From Butyribacter intestini (GTDB lineage Bacteria > Bacillota > Clostridia > Lachnospirales > Lachnospiraceae), in contig LLKB01000001.1 in the NCBI GenBank assembly GCA_001414325.1, positions 318,699 to 382,698 of the forward strand: DNA of 64,000 nt, written 5' to 3'. Of the stretch, positions 36,661 through 46,363 are shown in pieces. Under the pieces are notes generated by a model. The model searched no databases. It was given only the letters and a program-made list of their open reading frames with translations, and was not told the DNA's origin. The stretch's first letter is position 1. Each line of letters starts with the position of its first letter. Position numbers and translations under genes: made by a program.

Positions 36661-36862
36661 TTAAGTCCTCCGTATCAATTATGATGTATTCGCATTATCT
36701 TATTTATTATAAACGCTGATATAAGGGCTTTCAATATAAAAAGCCTACACAAATTACCTTAAAAAACTCAGTATGATGCAAGTGGCAAAAGAAAATATCT
36801 CCTTTTGATGGTGTAATATCGGTATTTTTATTGCAAGCCATTTTATAATGAGATATACTTAG

Positions 36863-37675
36863 ATGTATATGAGTAATAATGGAAGAGTAAAGGTAGTTAT
36901 TGAAAGCTGCATACTTCTGATAGCTTTAGTAATAGTAAGTTGTCTCTATACGGCAGAGCTTTCAAAAAGCAGAAATGTATTAAAAGAAGAAAACAAAAAC
37001 GGTGTTGTGCATGAAGAAAAAAAGCAAAGTAAAACTGTAAAAAATGCTTTATTTGATAAGGATGATTATAAAGCGGAAGGATTTAAAAATATTACGGTTG
37101 TAGTGGATGCCGGTCATGGCGGAAAAGACGAGGGGGCGAGGTCAAATAACCGCAGATACAGAGAGAAAGATTGCAATCTTGCCATGGTAAAAAAGCTGAA
37201 GCAGATGTTAGACCAGACAGATATAAATGTTATATATACAAGGCTGGAGGACAGATATATCACTAAAAAAAGGCGTACTGTCATAGCAAATATGAAAAAA
37301 GCAGATCTGTTTATAAGCATACATTGCAATGCTTCAGACAATATTCATTCAAGGGCATCAGGCATCGAGACACTTTATGCAAAGCGTAAAGGTGATAACA
37401 GGCTTATGACAAACCGCAGATTTGCACATATTTTGTTAGATACCGTAGAGGCTTCTTCTTTAAATAAAGCAAGAAAATGTATAAGAAGAGAGGATCTTTT
37501 TGTACTTCGTCATACGGATATGCCGGCTGTTATAGTTGAGACAGGATATATGTCGAACAGAAAGGATATGAGTTACATAAATTCACAAAAGGGACAGTAT
37601 GACATTGCAGATGGAATTTATAAAGGTATCATAAAGTCTCTTAAAGAAATGAGCAGGAGGAAGAAACGAGGATGA
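36863..37675 (+). CDS. N-acetylmuramoyl-L-alanine amidase (Amidase_3)
   Basis: 270 residues. An N-terminal membrane anchor (ESCILLIALVIVSCLYTAEL) and a short linker precede the zinc amidase domain: TVVVDAGHGGKDEGA (zinc His), YREKDCNLAM (zinc Glu), LFISIHCNAS (zinc His) and VIVETGYMSN (catalytic Glu). It cleaves the bond between MurNAc and the stem peptide. It overlaps rdgB by four bases (ATGA), so they are translationally coupled. The initiator ATG at 36863 has only a weak site; ATG 36869 is an alternative. It resembles CwlD/AmiC-type enzymes. Confidence 0.92.
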   Translation: MYMSNNGRVKVVIESCILLIALVIVSCLYTAELSKSRNVLKEENKNGVVHEEKKQSKTVKNALFDKDDYKAEGFKNITVVVDAGHGGKDEGARSNNRRYREKDCNLAMVKKLKQMLDQTDINVIYTRLEDRYITKKRRTVIANMKKADLFISIHCNASDNIHSRASGIETLYAKRKGDNRLMTNRRFAHILLDTVEASSLNKARKCIRREDLFVLRHTDMPAVIVETGYMSNRKDMSYINSQKGQYDIADGIYKGIIKSLKEMSRRKKRG

Positions 37676-38268
37676 CAAAAATTATAGTTGCCACAGGCAA
37701 TGAAAATAAAATGAAAGAAATAAGACAGATAATAAAAAGAGATGATATTCAATTTGTATCTCTTAAAGACGAGGGACTTTCTGATGTTGAAATCGTTGAG
37801 GATGGAGATACATTTGAGGAAAATGCCATTATTAAGGCAAAAACGATAGCCGACATCACAGGCACTATCGTTATTGCCGATGACTCGGGACTTGAAGTTG
37901 ATTATCTTGATAAGGCACCGGGAGTATATTCGGCAAGATATATGGGCGAAGATACTCCGTACACCGTAAAAAACAATCATATCATAGAGCTACTTAAGGA
38001 TGCCAGGGGCGTGGAGAGAAGTGCAAGATTTGTATGCGTCATCGCCTGCGTTATGCCTGATGGAAATGTAATAACGACCAGAGGTACGATAGAGGGTCAG
38101 ATAGGATATGAAGAAAAAGGTGAAAACGGATTTGGATATGATCCTATATTTTATCTTCCTGAAAAGGGATGCACAACGGCAGAACTTTCACCTGAGGATA
38201 AAAATGAGATAAGCCACAGAGGCCGTGCACTTACGGCGATGTATAAAAAGTTGGAGGGAGTGTTATAG
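37672..38268 (+). CDS. rdgB: XTP/dITP pyrophosphatase (RdgB/HAM1)
   Basis: 198 residues. It hydrolyses non-canonical purine triphosphates to monophosphates, keeping them out of DNA and RNA. Motifs: IIVATGNENKMKEI at the N-terminus, DGDTFEENAIIKAKTIA, IVIADDSGLEVDYLDKAPGVYSARY with the catalytic Asp, GENGFGYDPIFYLP, and SHRGRAL near the end. The start overlaps the amidase stop; GAGGAAGAAACGAGG lies upstream. The gene is separated from the phosphodiesterase gene by no bases, as is common in Firmicutes. Confidence 0.96.
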   Translation: MTKIIVATGNENKMKEIRQIIKRDDIQFVSLKDEGLSDVEIVEDGDTFEENAIIKAKTIADITGTIVIADDSGLEVDYLDKAPGVYSARYMGEDTPYTVKNNHIIELLKDARGVERSARFVCVIACVMPDGNVITTRGTIEGQIGYEEKGENGFGYDPIFYLPEKGCTTAELSPEDKNEISHRGRALTAMYKKLEGVL

Positions 38269-38757
38269 ATGGCGATGAAGATACTTATTGTCAGTGACTC
38301 TCATGGAAATAACAGAAACCTGATACAGGCTGTCAAAAATATGTCTGGTACAATGGATATGATGATACATCTTGGAGACATGGAGTGCAGTCCTGACAGG
38401 ATAAGAGAGCTTGTTGACTGTCCGGTCGAGATGGTAAAAGGAAATTGTGATTATGGTAACGAGCTTCAGGGTGCGAAGCTTATTCAGATAGGTGGGCATA
38501 AAGTATTCATAACACATGGAAATCACTATGGCGGCGAGTTTGGAATACCGACGATGAAAGATATTGCAAAGGAAAACGGTGCAGATATAGTGATGTTTGG
38601 GCATTCACACAAACCTGTTATTGAAAAGAGTGGAGATGTGACAGTCATAAATCCGGGAAGTATTTCAAGACCGAGACAGGATGGATTCAGACCAACCTAT
38701 ATGGTTATGAACATAGAGGATGATGGCAGAACGGATTTTGTACTTGTAACTATGTGA
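38269..38757 (+). CDS. YfcE/MJ0936-family metallophosphoesterase
   Basis: 162 residues. Metal-binding motifs of the calcineurin-like fold: LIVSDSHGNNRN, MIHLGDMECS, VKGNCDYG, FITHGNHYG and MFGHSHKP. The family hydrolyses phosphodiesters in vitro; the cellular substrate is unclear. It follows rdgB immediately, preceded by GGAGGG; ATG 38275 is an alternative start. The two genes are commonly paired. Confidence 0.92.
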   Translation: MAMKILIVSDSHGNNRNLIQAVKNMSGTMDMMIHLGDMECSPDRIRELVDCPVEMVKGNCDYGNELQGAKLIQIGGHKVFITHGNHYGGEFGIPTMKDIAKENGADIVMFGHSHKPVIEKSGDVTVINPGSISRPRQDGFRPTYMVMNIEDDGRTDFVLVTM

Positions 38758-38873
38758 TTCAGATGTAAGATACAAATAAAATTTTATAACCTGCATCTGA
38801 GATGCGGCATCAATATAAAAACATAATACAAAACATTAATCCGTAACAGGAAATAATAGGGAATTTTCTAAAA

Positions 38874-39679
38874 ATGAAACTGACAGAAAAAGAATTTAAT
38901 TGGATAGTTGAATATATGCATAACCGTTATGGTATAGAGCTTGGACATAAAAGAGTATTGATAGAGGGACGGCTTGAAAATTATCTTTTAAAAAACGGTT
39001 ATACGAGTTATGGTGAGTTTATCAACCGGATAGCTTCATCGCCGGATGGTGAAGAGGCAGGCGACATGATAAATATACTGACGACAAATCATACATTCTT
39101 TATGCGTGAATTCATGCACTTTGAATATCTTAGCAGATATGTACTTCCTTGGATAAGAGAAAAAAAGCGGGGACAAAGGATGTAAGGATATGGTCAGCGG
39201 CAGCGTCAACAGGCGAAGAACCATATACCATAGCGATGATATTAAATGATTATTTCGGCATGGAGCCCGGTTGGGATACCCAGCTTCTTGCAACTGACAT
39301 TTCAATGGAAGTTTTGCAAAAAGCAAGTGATGGGATTTATCTTACGGAACAGATAGAAAGTATTCCCGACAGATGGAAAAGACAGTATTTCAGAAAAATA
39401 AATGATGAGCAGTTTCAGGTAAGCAAAGAACTCAGAAAACAGATTGTCTTTAAGAGGTTTAATCTTATGGATGACATAATGTTTAAGGGCAGATTTCAAG
39501 TGGTTTTTCTGAGAAATGTCATGATATATTTTGAGGATCAGACAAAGCTTAACCTTTTGAAAAAGATATATGACCATATGGAAGACGGAGGGTATCTTTT
39601 TATCGGTACGACGGAGAGTATAGATAAGATAAAATCCGGATTTAAGTATATACAGCCGTCGATATACAGAAAAATATAA
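38874..39679 (+). CDS. cheR: Chemotaxis methyltransferase CheR, split by a -1 frameshift
   Basis: CheR methylates glutamates on MCPs using S-adenosylmethionine. The first frame (38874-39185) gives the N-terminal helical domain (NWIVEYMHNRYGIELGHKRVLIEGRL...ILTTNHTFFMREFMHFEYL) and stops. The second frame, to 39679, gives the methyltransferase domain (VRIWSAAASTGEEPYTIAM, LLATDISMEVL, FKGRFQVVFLRNVMIYF, GGYLFIGTTESI). The join sits in a run of seven A at 39160-39166. In the first frame this reads A_AAA_AAG, a canonical -1 slippery heptamer, and a -1 shift restores REKKAGTKDVRIW. Alternatives are a one-base deletion in the run or a sequencing error. Confidence 0.9.
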
Positions 39680-39718
39680 GGTTATTTTCAAAAAATACGG
39701 GAGTAACTGATACAGGAA

Positions 39719-40759
39719 ATGAGGGATTATATGAGGAGGGTAAAGGTTCTTGTAGTTGATGATTCGATTATGTTTAGGAAAATGTTGTCGGAATTTCTTG
39801 ACGAAGATCCTGAGATAGAAGTCGTTGCCATGGCGGGAGATCCATATCAGGCAAGAGATATGATAATCAGATTTAATCCTGATGTTATGACACTTGATAT
39901 AGAGATGCCGAGGATGAACGGTATAGAATTTATGAAAAAACTTATGCCGCAGCATCCGATGAAAGTTATAATGATTAGTTCGATGCAGCAGACACCGACG
40001 GATTATGCTATCTACGGGGCTACTGATTATCTTCAAAAGCCGCATGATATGGACGGTGGGGCGATATATAAATGGGTGCATGAAGAACTTATTGCAAAAG
40101 TAAAAGCGGCATATCATGATAAGCTTGCCGAGGAGAAGAAAAAGCAGATTGCGGTTTCTCCAAATAATTTTAAAAGAAAATACAACAATAAAATAGTTGC
40201 GATAGGGGCATCTACCGGGGGGACGGAGGCAATACTCAGCGTTGTCAAAAATTTTTATCCAAATATTCCGGGAACGGTAATTGTGCAGCATATGCCGCCG
40301 GGATTTACAGAGATGTACGCAGAAAGACTTGACAAAGAGTGCCGTGTTAAAGTCAGGGAGGCAAAGGACGGCGACCTTGTTGAGGATGGCAAGATACTTA
40401 TAGCTCCAGGTGACAAGCATATGACGCTTATGCGTGAGAATGGCAGATATTATGTCAAATGCTTTGAAGCAGAAAAAGTAAGCGGTCATTGTCCGTCAGT
40501 GGATTTTTTGTTCAAATCTGTTGCAAAAGCGGCGGCGAGTGATGCTGTCGGTGTTATACTTACCGGTATGGGCTCGGATGGTGCGAGAGGGCTTCTTGCC
40601 ATGAGGAAAAGAGGAGCACACACTATCGGTGAGGATGAGAAAAGCTGTGTTGTTTATGGAATGCCAAAGGTTGCATATGACATAGGGGCTGTGCAATATC
40701 AGGAACCACTTGAGAATATAGCATCAAAAATATATAATATTTTGAATACTATTCCATAG
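39719..40759 (+). CDS. cheB: Chemotaxis response regulator protein-glutamate methylesterase CheB
   Basis: 346 residues. The receiver domain (VLVVDDSIMFRKML, phospho-acceptor Asp in MTLDIEMPRMNG, LQKPHD) is joined to a methylesterase domain with catalytic Ser in GASTGGTEA, His in IVQHMPPGFTEMYAERL and Asp in GMGSDGARG. It removes methyl groups added by CheR and deamidates receptor glutamines. An internal ATG at 39731 has a better-placed GAGGG than 39719, so the true start may be there. It is the second gene of the chemotaxis block. Confidence 0.95.
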   Translation: MRDYMRRVKVLVVDDSIMFRKMLSEFLDEDPEIEVVAMAGDPYQARDMIIRFNPDVMTLDIEMPRMNGIEFMKKLMPQHPMKVIMISSMQQTPTDYAIYGATDYLQKPHDMDGGAIYKWVHEELIAKVKAAYHDKLAEEKKKQIAVSPNNFKRKYNNKIVAIGASTGGTEAILSVVKNFYPNIPGTVIVQHMPPGFTEMYAERLDKECRVKVREAKDGDLVEDGKILIAPGDKHMTLMRENGRYYVKCFEAEKVSGHCPSVDFLFKSVAKAAASDAVGVILTGMGSDGARGLLAMRKRGAHTIGEDEKSCVVYGMPKVAYDIGAVQYQEPLENIASKIYNILNTIP

Positions 40760-40828
40760 TAACGATGTCAAAACATCGTTCCATAGTAATGATGTCCAAG
40801 CAAAACATCGTTTCATGGTAAAACTTTT
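40753..40828 (+). repeat. Two adjacent imperfect hairpin repeats after cheB
   Basis: CCATAGTAACGATGT-CAAA-ACATCGTT (40753-40779) is followed directly by a second copy, CCATAGTAATGATGT-spacer-ACATCGTTTCATGG (40780-40816), and then ACTTTTTTATAG. The pair may be an intra-operon terminator or processing site. It includes the cheB stop codon region. Confidence 0.55.
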
Positions 40829-40885
40829 TTATAGAAAACAGATAGAAATAAATATAAAAATTCCAGATAACAGGAGGAAGAAATT

Positions 40886-41281
40886 ATGAGAATATTAATA
40901 GCAGAGGATGATTTTGCAAGCAGAAAGTTTATGCTTAAATTTTTATCAAAATTTGGTGAATGTGATATTACAGTAGACGGTATGGAGGCTGTAGATGCAT
41001 ATCTTATGGCACTTGACGCTGATACACCATACGATCTTGTGTGCCTTGACATTATGATGCCGGCACTTGACGGTTATCAGGCACTTAAAGCGATAAGAGA
41101 TATTGAGCAGGAGAGAAAGATTCCGGAAGATCAGAGAGCAAAGATAATTATGACAACAGCACTCAATGAGGGGGCAAATGTAAACAAAGCATTTGATCTT
41201 GGCTGTGTAGCATACGCAGGAAAACCTATCGACCAGGTGAAATTTGAGAGCGTGCTTCGTAAACTTGAACTTATTGACTAG
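40886..41281 (+). CDS. cheY: CheY-like single-domain response regulator
   Basis: 131 residues, receiver domain only: ILIAEDDFASRKFM (acidic pocket), phospho-acceptor Asp in DLVCLDIMMPALDGYQ, Thr in IIMTTALNEG and Lys in YAGKPID. Flanked by cheB and cheA, it is the likely output of the pathway toward the flagellar switch or an adaptation input. The insert PEDQRAKI between beta-4 elements is typical of CheY-like proteins in this group. AGGAGG precedes the ATG. Confidence 0.85.
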   Translation: MRILIAEDDFASRKFMLKFLSKFGECDITVDGMEAVDAYLMALDADTPYDLVCLDIMMPALDGYQALKAIRDIEQERKIPEDQRAKIIMTTALNEGANVNKAFDLGCVAYAGKPIDQVKFESVLRKLELID

Positions 41282-41405
41282 AACCGTGCTGGGTTGCTTG
41301 CCATAAATTTTTATGTTATGCAAAAGGGATTTGGACACGGAAAATAAGATATACCGCCGCTATGAAACGGCCGGATAAATAGTACAGACAGAATAGGAGG
41401 GTGTT

Positions 41406-43595
41406 ATGGGAGATGATATGATTACCGAAGGTATGCTCGATATGTTCATCTTTGAAACAGAGCAGGGACTTGAAAATCTCGAAAACATATGTCTTGAAAG
41501 TAAGGATGTTGGAGAGTTTGACGAGGACAATGTAAACGAGATATTTCGTATCATGCATACTATAAAGGGATCATCGGCAGTTATGATGTTTCAGAATGTT
41601 GCAACACTTGCACATAAACTTGAAGATGTATTTTATTTTATCAGAGAAAGTCATCCTGATGATGTACCACATGACGAGCTTGTTGATGATGTACTTGAAG
41701 TATCGGATTTTATAACAGAAGAACTGGAAAAGATAAAAGATGGTGCTGATCCTGACGAAGATCCGACAGCATTGATAGATAAACTCGATAAGTTTTTAAA
41801 GAAAATTCAAAACAAATCAGATAAAGACGCAGAACAGGTTATAGCTGAAAAACAGGAAAAAGCAAAAGAAAGTGAAAAACCACATTTTTATATTGCACCT
41901 GTGGCATCAGATGACAGCAAGTTCTACAGTATATATATTACATATTATAAAGAAACTGAGATGGCGAACATAAGAGCATATATGGCTGTCAATTCACTTA
42001 AAGGGATTGCGGAGGATATACTTTATACGCCATCTGATATTATCTCAAATCCTGACAGTGCAGATGTTGTTCTTGAATTTGGTTTTAGGATTGCACTTCA
42101 GACTACAGAGGGACCACAAACTATAACTGAACTCATAAATTCAAGTGCAGGAATAGAAAACATAGAGATAAAAGAGTGTACCAGTGATGAATTTCTTGAT
42201 TTCTGTGTGGAGGCTGAGAGTAAACCGGCATCGAGTGCAGGAGATGTTCTCACAGCTCCGGTAGAGAAACCTACGATACTTGTAGACAGCCAGAAGCCGG
42301 GCGGTTCGCGGGAGGAAAAAGAAGAAGCTGACAAACAGACAAAGGAAAAAGAAAACGAAACGGATAAGGCAGAGCAGAAAGCAAAGCCAAAGAAAAAGCC
42401 AAAGCGTGCTCCGGTCAAGAAAGGTGAAGCACAGAGTTTTATCAGTGTAAATATTAAAAAGATGGATCTTTTGATGGATCTTATCGGAGAGCTTGTTATC
42501 GCAGAAGCAGTAGTTTTGCAAAATCCTGACCTTAAAGTGCCGGGACTTGACCTTACAAACTTCCAAAAGTCAGCAGGCCAGCTTTCAAAAATAACATCAG
42601 AACTTCAGGATGCCATAATGGCAATGCGTATGATGCCGCTTAAAAATACATTCCAGAAGATGAACAGAATAGTTTATGATACATCCAAAAAGCTTGGCAA
42701 AGACATAGAACTTGAGGTTATTGGTGAGGACACTGAGGTTGATAAAAATATTATCGAACATATTTCAGATCCTCTCATGCATCTTATACGAAATTCTGTT
42801 GACCATGGAATTGAGAGTGACGAGGACAGAAAAGCCATCGGAAAGACGGAAAAGGGAAAGGTTGTGCTCGAAGCCAAAAATGAGGGCGGTCAGGTATGGA
42901 TATCGGTATCAGACAACGGTAAGGGTCTTAAAAAGGATGAAATCCTTGAAAAGGCAAAGGCAAATGGACTCTTGGGAAACAGAACAGAAAAAGACCTTAC
43001 CGAAAAAGAAATATTCAATTTCATAACGGCACCGGGCTTTTCTACAAAGAAGAAAGTTACCGAATATTCGGGCAGAGGTGTAGGAATGGATGTTGTTGTC
43101 AAGAATATCCAGCAGGTTGGCGGTGTGCTTGACATTGAGAGTGTTGAGGGGCAGGGTTCTACTATGACGATGAAGATTCCTCTCACACTTGCGATAATCG
43201 ATGGAATAATTTTTTCTGTCGGGGAGACGAATTTTGTTACACCGACGAACTCTGTTACAGAATTTATACGCATTGAGAAAGATAAACTTATAGTAGAACC
43301 TGACGGTGAAGAATATGTCATGATAAGGGAGGAATGTTATCCACTTATCAGATTAAACAGGTTTTATCATCTTGATAATGCGGTTGAAGAAATTGAAGAA
43401 GGAATAGTTATCATACTTAATCATGAGGACAGAAAACTTGCTGTATTTGCTGACAGGCTGGCAGGCGAACAGGAGATAGTTGTCAAACCTATACCTTCCT
43501 ATGTAAAGAAAGTAAAAGGTATATCGGGATGTACGCAGCTTGGTGATGGAAGCATCAGCCTGATACTTGACACAGGCGGACTTGTGATGAATTGA
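41406..43595 (+). CDS. cheA: Chemotaxis histidine kinase CheA
   Basis: 729 residues. The HPt domain has phospho-acceptor His51 in IMHTIKGSSAVM. A P2-like middle (about 160-280) and a Lys/Glu-rich linker (~300-345) follow. The P3 dimerisation segment begins ISVNIKKMDLLMDLIGELVIAEA; the kinase domain has DPLMHLIRNSVDHGIES (N box), VSDNGKGL (G1) and GRGVGMDVV (G2). A C-terminal CheW-like P5 (ALAIIDGIIFSVGETNFVTP...) couples it to receptors. It takes signals from the MCP via CheW and phosphorylates CheY and CheB. AGGAGGG lies before the ATG. Confidence 0.97.
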   Translation: MGDDMITEGMLDMFIFETEQGLENLENICLESKDVGEFDEDNVNEIFRIMHTIKGSSAVMMFQNVATLAHKLEDVFYFIRESHPDDVPHDELVDDVLEVSDFITEELEKIKDGADPDEDPTALIDKLDKFLKKIQNKSDKDAEQVIAEKQEKAKESEKPHFYIAPVASDDSKFYSIYITYYKETEMANIRAYMAVNSLKGIAEDILYTPSDIISNPDSADVVLEFGFRIALQTTEGPQTITELINSSAGIENIEIKECTSDEFLDFCVEAESKPASSAGDVLTAPVEKPTILVDSQKPGGSREEKEEADKQTKEKENETDKAEQKAKPKKKPKRAPVKKGEAQSFISVNIKKMDLLMDLIGELVIAEAVVLQNPDLKVPGLDLTNFQKSAGQLSKITSELQDAIMAMRMMPLKNTFQKMNRIVYDTSKKLGKDIELEVIGEDTEVDKNIIEHISDPLMHLIRNSVDHGIESDEDRKAIGKTEKGKVVLEAKNEGGQVWISVSDNGKGLKKDEILEKAKANGLLGNRTEKDLTEKEIFNFITAPGFSTKKKVTEYSGRGVGMDVVVKNIQQVGGVLDIESVEGQGSTMTMKIPLTLAIIDGIIFSVGETNFVTPTNSVTEFIRIEKDKLIVEPDGEEYVMIREECYPLIRLNRFYHLDNAVEEIEEGIVIILNHEDRKLAVFADRLAGEQEIVVKPIPSYVKKVKGISGCTQLGDGSISLILDTGGLVMN

Positions 43596-43607
43596 TGGAG
43601 GTGCAGA

Positions 43608-44138
43608 ATGGATTTAACCGATGGAAAAATGGATATACCTGATGTTATTGTTGAGGACGAAATTCAAAAAGAACAATATATGACATTTAAGTGTGCGGAC
43701 GAGATATATGGTATTTCAATCAAATATGTAAATGAGATAATCGGCTTATCGCAGATAACAAAAGTACCTGAAACGCAGGATTATCTTATAGGGCTTATAA
43801 ATCTTAGAGGAAAGATTATACCTGTTATAGATGTAAGGATAAGGTTTGGAAAAGAACCACTTGAATACAATGACAGAACTTGCGTTATAGTTATAGATGT
43901 CAAGTCAACAGTCATAGGTCTTATCGTAGATGCGATTGATGAAGTTGCAGCTTTTGCTGAAAATGAGATAACTCCTCCGCCAAGCGTCAGCGACCTTGTA
44001 ATGCAGGCGAAAAAATATGTGTTTGGAATAGGCAGGGTAAACGGCGAGGTTAAGCTTTTGCTTGACCCGGACAAGCTTATCAATGACCCGGAGCCTGAAA
44101 AGGATGATGAAGCAGAAGATGAAACAGAGGAAGAATAA
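43608..44138 (+). CDS. cheW: Chemotaxis coupling protein CheW
   Basis: 176 residues. CheW fold: [58 protein letters not shown], then [22 protein letters not shown]. It bridges CheA and receptors in the membrane array. The last ~12 residues are almost all acidic ([13 protein letters not shown]), unusual for CheW. It starts 12 bases after cheA with GGAGG and is followed closely by the MCP gene, so all three are cotranscribed. Confidence 0.95.
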   Translation: MDLTDGKMDIPDVIVEDEIQKEQYMTFKCADEIYGISIKYVNEIIGLSQITKVPETQDYLIGLINLRGKIIPVIDVRIRFGKEPLEYNDRTCVIVIDVKSTVIGLIVDAIDEVAAFAENEITPPPSVSDLVMQAKKYVFGIGRVNGEVKLLLDPDKLINDPEPEKDDEAEDETEEE

Positions 44139-44170
44139 ATAAAAATCAATATAAATGGAGGAAAAAACAT

Positions 44171-46066
44171 ATGAAGAATTTGAGTTTGGCTAAAAAGACT
44201 TTCATTGGATATGGAGTCGCAGGAATTATTTTGATAGTATTTAGTATTATGGGAATAAATGCACAGAGAACAATAGCTGATAAATATAATACGGTATATG
44301 ATACATATACACAAAAATGCATTGATATAGGAACTTTTACTAAGGATTATAAAGGACTTGAAAGTCTTTTGTCTGACTATGCATATGCAGCAAATGACGG
44401 TATAGATTTGAGTTCACTTTCAAAAGAGATTACGGAATCGTCAGAAACCTGTACAAAAGAGCTTGATGATCTTATAGACTCTATTCCAAAGACGGATGAG
44501 AACGGACAGGCTAAAACTTCTCTTGAAAATGTTAAAAAAATATTGAATGACGGAACTGCAGCATTTAAGCAGATAATGACACTTGTATCACAGAAAAAAT
44601 ATACTCAGGCAATGAAGATATACAATGATTCCGTAAAAGCAGTATCAGATGATGTTGACGAGGAAGTTTCAAGCGTATCAAAGTATTTTAGTGATAAGAG
44701 TGATGCAGGAAGAAAAAGTGTTGAAAAACGAAATGAGCAGTCAAGTGTTGTTTTGAGTATTATAACATTTATATGTCTTGTATTTTTTATCATTATTGCC
44801 ACTACATATACAAGATTTCTTACAAAACCTATCAAAGCACTTACCGACCTGGCAGAAAAGATTTCAACAGGTGACCTTTCAGGTGATAAGATTGCTGCGA
44901 CGACAAACGATGAACTTGGAAAAATGATAAACAGCTTTAATAAAGTTGTTGAAAGAATGAAGAGAGAGGTTGCCGTAGCGAATGATGTTGCAGGAGGAAA
45001 TCTCTCAATGCAGATAAATCCACAGACAACAGCAGATCAGCTTGGTTTTGCGTTTAAACTTATGGTTGACTCAAATAATAAGACGCTTGGAAATATTAAA
45101 GAATCGGCATACCAGGTAGGTGCAGGAGCACAGCAGGTGGCAATAGCAAGCCAGTCACTTGCACAGGGTTCTACACAGCAGGCAAGTGCGATTGAGCAGG
45201 TGACAGCATCAATTACAGAAGTAACATCCAGAACTAAGCAGAATGCCGAGGAAGCAAAAGAAGCTGAAAATCTTGTGAATCAGGCAAAGGATGAGGCATC
45301 AGCCGGAACAGATGAGATGAACAGAATGATGTCGGCAATGCAGGATATTACAGAGTCATCAGAAAATATATCAAAGATTATCAAGACGATTGATGATATT
45401 GCATTCCAGACGAACATACTTGCACTTAATGCAGCGGTAGAGGCAGCGAGAGCAGGTGAGCATGGCAAGGGATTTGCAGTAGTAGCTGAGGAAGTAAGAA
45501 ACCTTGCAGCAAAGAGTGCGGCAGCAGCGAGTGAGACAGCAGAGATGATAGAAGATTCTATCGAAAAGACTCAGAACGGTTCAGTTATAGCAAGTGAGAC
45601 AGCTTCAAAACTTGCAGCCATAGCAGGAAATGTTGAGGAGATAGTCAGGATAGTTGCCAATATCGCAGAGTCCTCAACTGAGCAGGCAACAGCACTCAGT
45701 CAGATAGACGAGGCTATCGGACAGGTCTCATCTGTCATTCAGAATAATTCTGCTACAAGCGAACAGTGTGCAGCCGCAAGTGAACAGTTGTCAAATCAGG
45801 CTCAGAACCTTAAGGTGCTTCTTGGAAATTATAAACTTAAAAATAATCCGGGAATGACAGGTCCTGATTATGGCAGTCAGTCAGGAAATATAGGTACAAA
45901 CACAGGTATGGCAAAAAAAATAGATTCATTTGGAGTTTCAAATAGTGCAGGATTTAACAACAGTGCACACCGCATACCTGATGCTTCAGAGTTTGCAGGA
46001 CAGAGCAGCTACAGTGAAAATGAGAATATTATATCATTAGAAGATAATGGTTATAGTAAATATTGA
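44171..46066 (+). CDS. Methyl-accepting chemotaxis protein
   Basis: 631 residues. Membrane segment 1 (about 9-30), a four-helix-bundle-like sensor domain (~31-190), and membrane segment 2 ([21 protein letters not shown]). HAMP ([21 protein letters not shown]) precedes the cytoplasmic coiled coil with the conserved hairpin tip [40 protein letters not shown]. The C-terminal ~80 residues form a flexible tail without an NWETF-type CheR-binding pentapeptide. Ligand is unknown. It shares the operon with cheA and cheW and ends at a terminator. Confidence 0.95.
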   Translation: MKNLSLAKKTFIGYGVAGIILIVFSIMGINAQRTIADKYNTVYDTYTQKCIDIGTFTKDYKGLESLLSDYAYAANDGIDLSSLSKEITESSETCTKELDDLIDSIPKTDENGQAKTSLENVKKILNDGTAAFKQIMTLVSQKKYTQAMKIYNDSVKAVSDDVDEEVSSVSKYFSDKSDAGRKSVEKRNEQSSVVLSIITFICLVFFIIIATTYTRFLTKPIKALTDLAEKISTGDLSGDKIAATTNDELGKMINSFNKVVERMKREVAVANDVAGGNLSMQINPQTTADQLGFAFKLMVDSNNKTLGNIKESAYQVGAGAQQVAIASQSLAQGSTQQASAIEQVTASITEVTSRTKQNAEEAKEAENLVNQAKDEASAGTDEMNRMMSAMQDITESSENISKIIKTIDDIAFQTNILALNAAVEAARAGEHGKGFAVVAEEVRNLAAKSAAAASETAEMIEDSIEKTQNGSVIASETASKLAAIAGNVEEIVRIVANIAESSTEQATALSQIDEAIGQVSSVIQNNSATSEQCAAASEQLSNQAQNLKVLLGNYKLKNNPGMTGPDYGSQSGNIGTNTGMAKKIDSFGVSNSAGFNNSAHRIPDASEFAGQSSYSENENIISLEDNGYSKY

Positions 46067-46138
46067 TTGACCGTACACTAATCATAAATATATAATATTT
46101 GAAATAATTTATTCATTAAGTAAATAAAGAAAATTCCT

Positions 46139-46175
46139 CAAAACACCCGTAATGCTTATTTTACGGGTGTTTTGT
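46139..46175 (+). terminator. Intrinsic terminator of the chemotaxis operon
   Basis: AAACACCCGTAA (46141-46152) / TTACGGGTGTTT (46161-46172), an eight-base loop, then TGTTG. Confidence 0.9.
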
Positions 46176-46363
46176 TGCTGATAAAAATGACATAAAAACT
46201 TTTTTTGTCAATAAAAAAGATAATATGAGAAAATTTGTTAATTAGAAATACTTGACTATAGGTTAAATACATGATAAAAATTAGTTGTTGCAGGTATAAA
46301 GTTATTTTTATACCATAACAAATATAATTTATACATTTTATCAATATACAGGAGGAAATTATC
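46176..46363 (+). promoter_or_regulatory. pflB promoter/leader region
   Basis: TTGACT at 46252-46257 is a good -35 box, with a weak -10 TAAAAA 17 bases on. A palindrome GGTATAAA-GTTAT-TTTATACC lies between them and the start. TTTGTTAATTAG at 46234-46245 resembles a Rex half-site, a redox regulator of fermentation genes; that assignment is a guess. Confidence 0.35.

Noticed and set aside
39302..40489. 395-codon reverse frame over cheR/cheB
   Set aside because: Composition (His/Tyr/Arg-rich, no motifs) is typical of an antisense shadow; both plus-strand genes are well supported.
40753..40828. Two repeats after cheB considered as a short CRISPR
   Set aside because: Only two adjacent copies, each a hairpin, with no spacers and no cas genes in the window.
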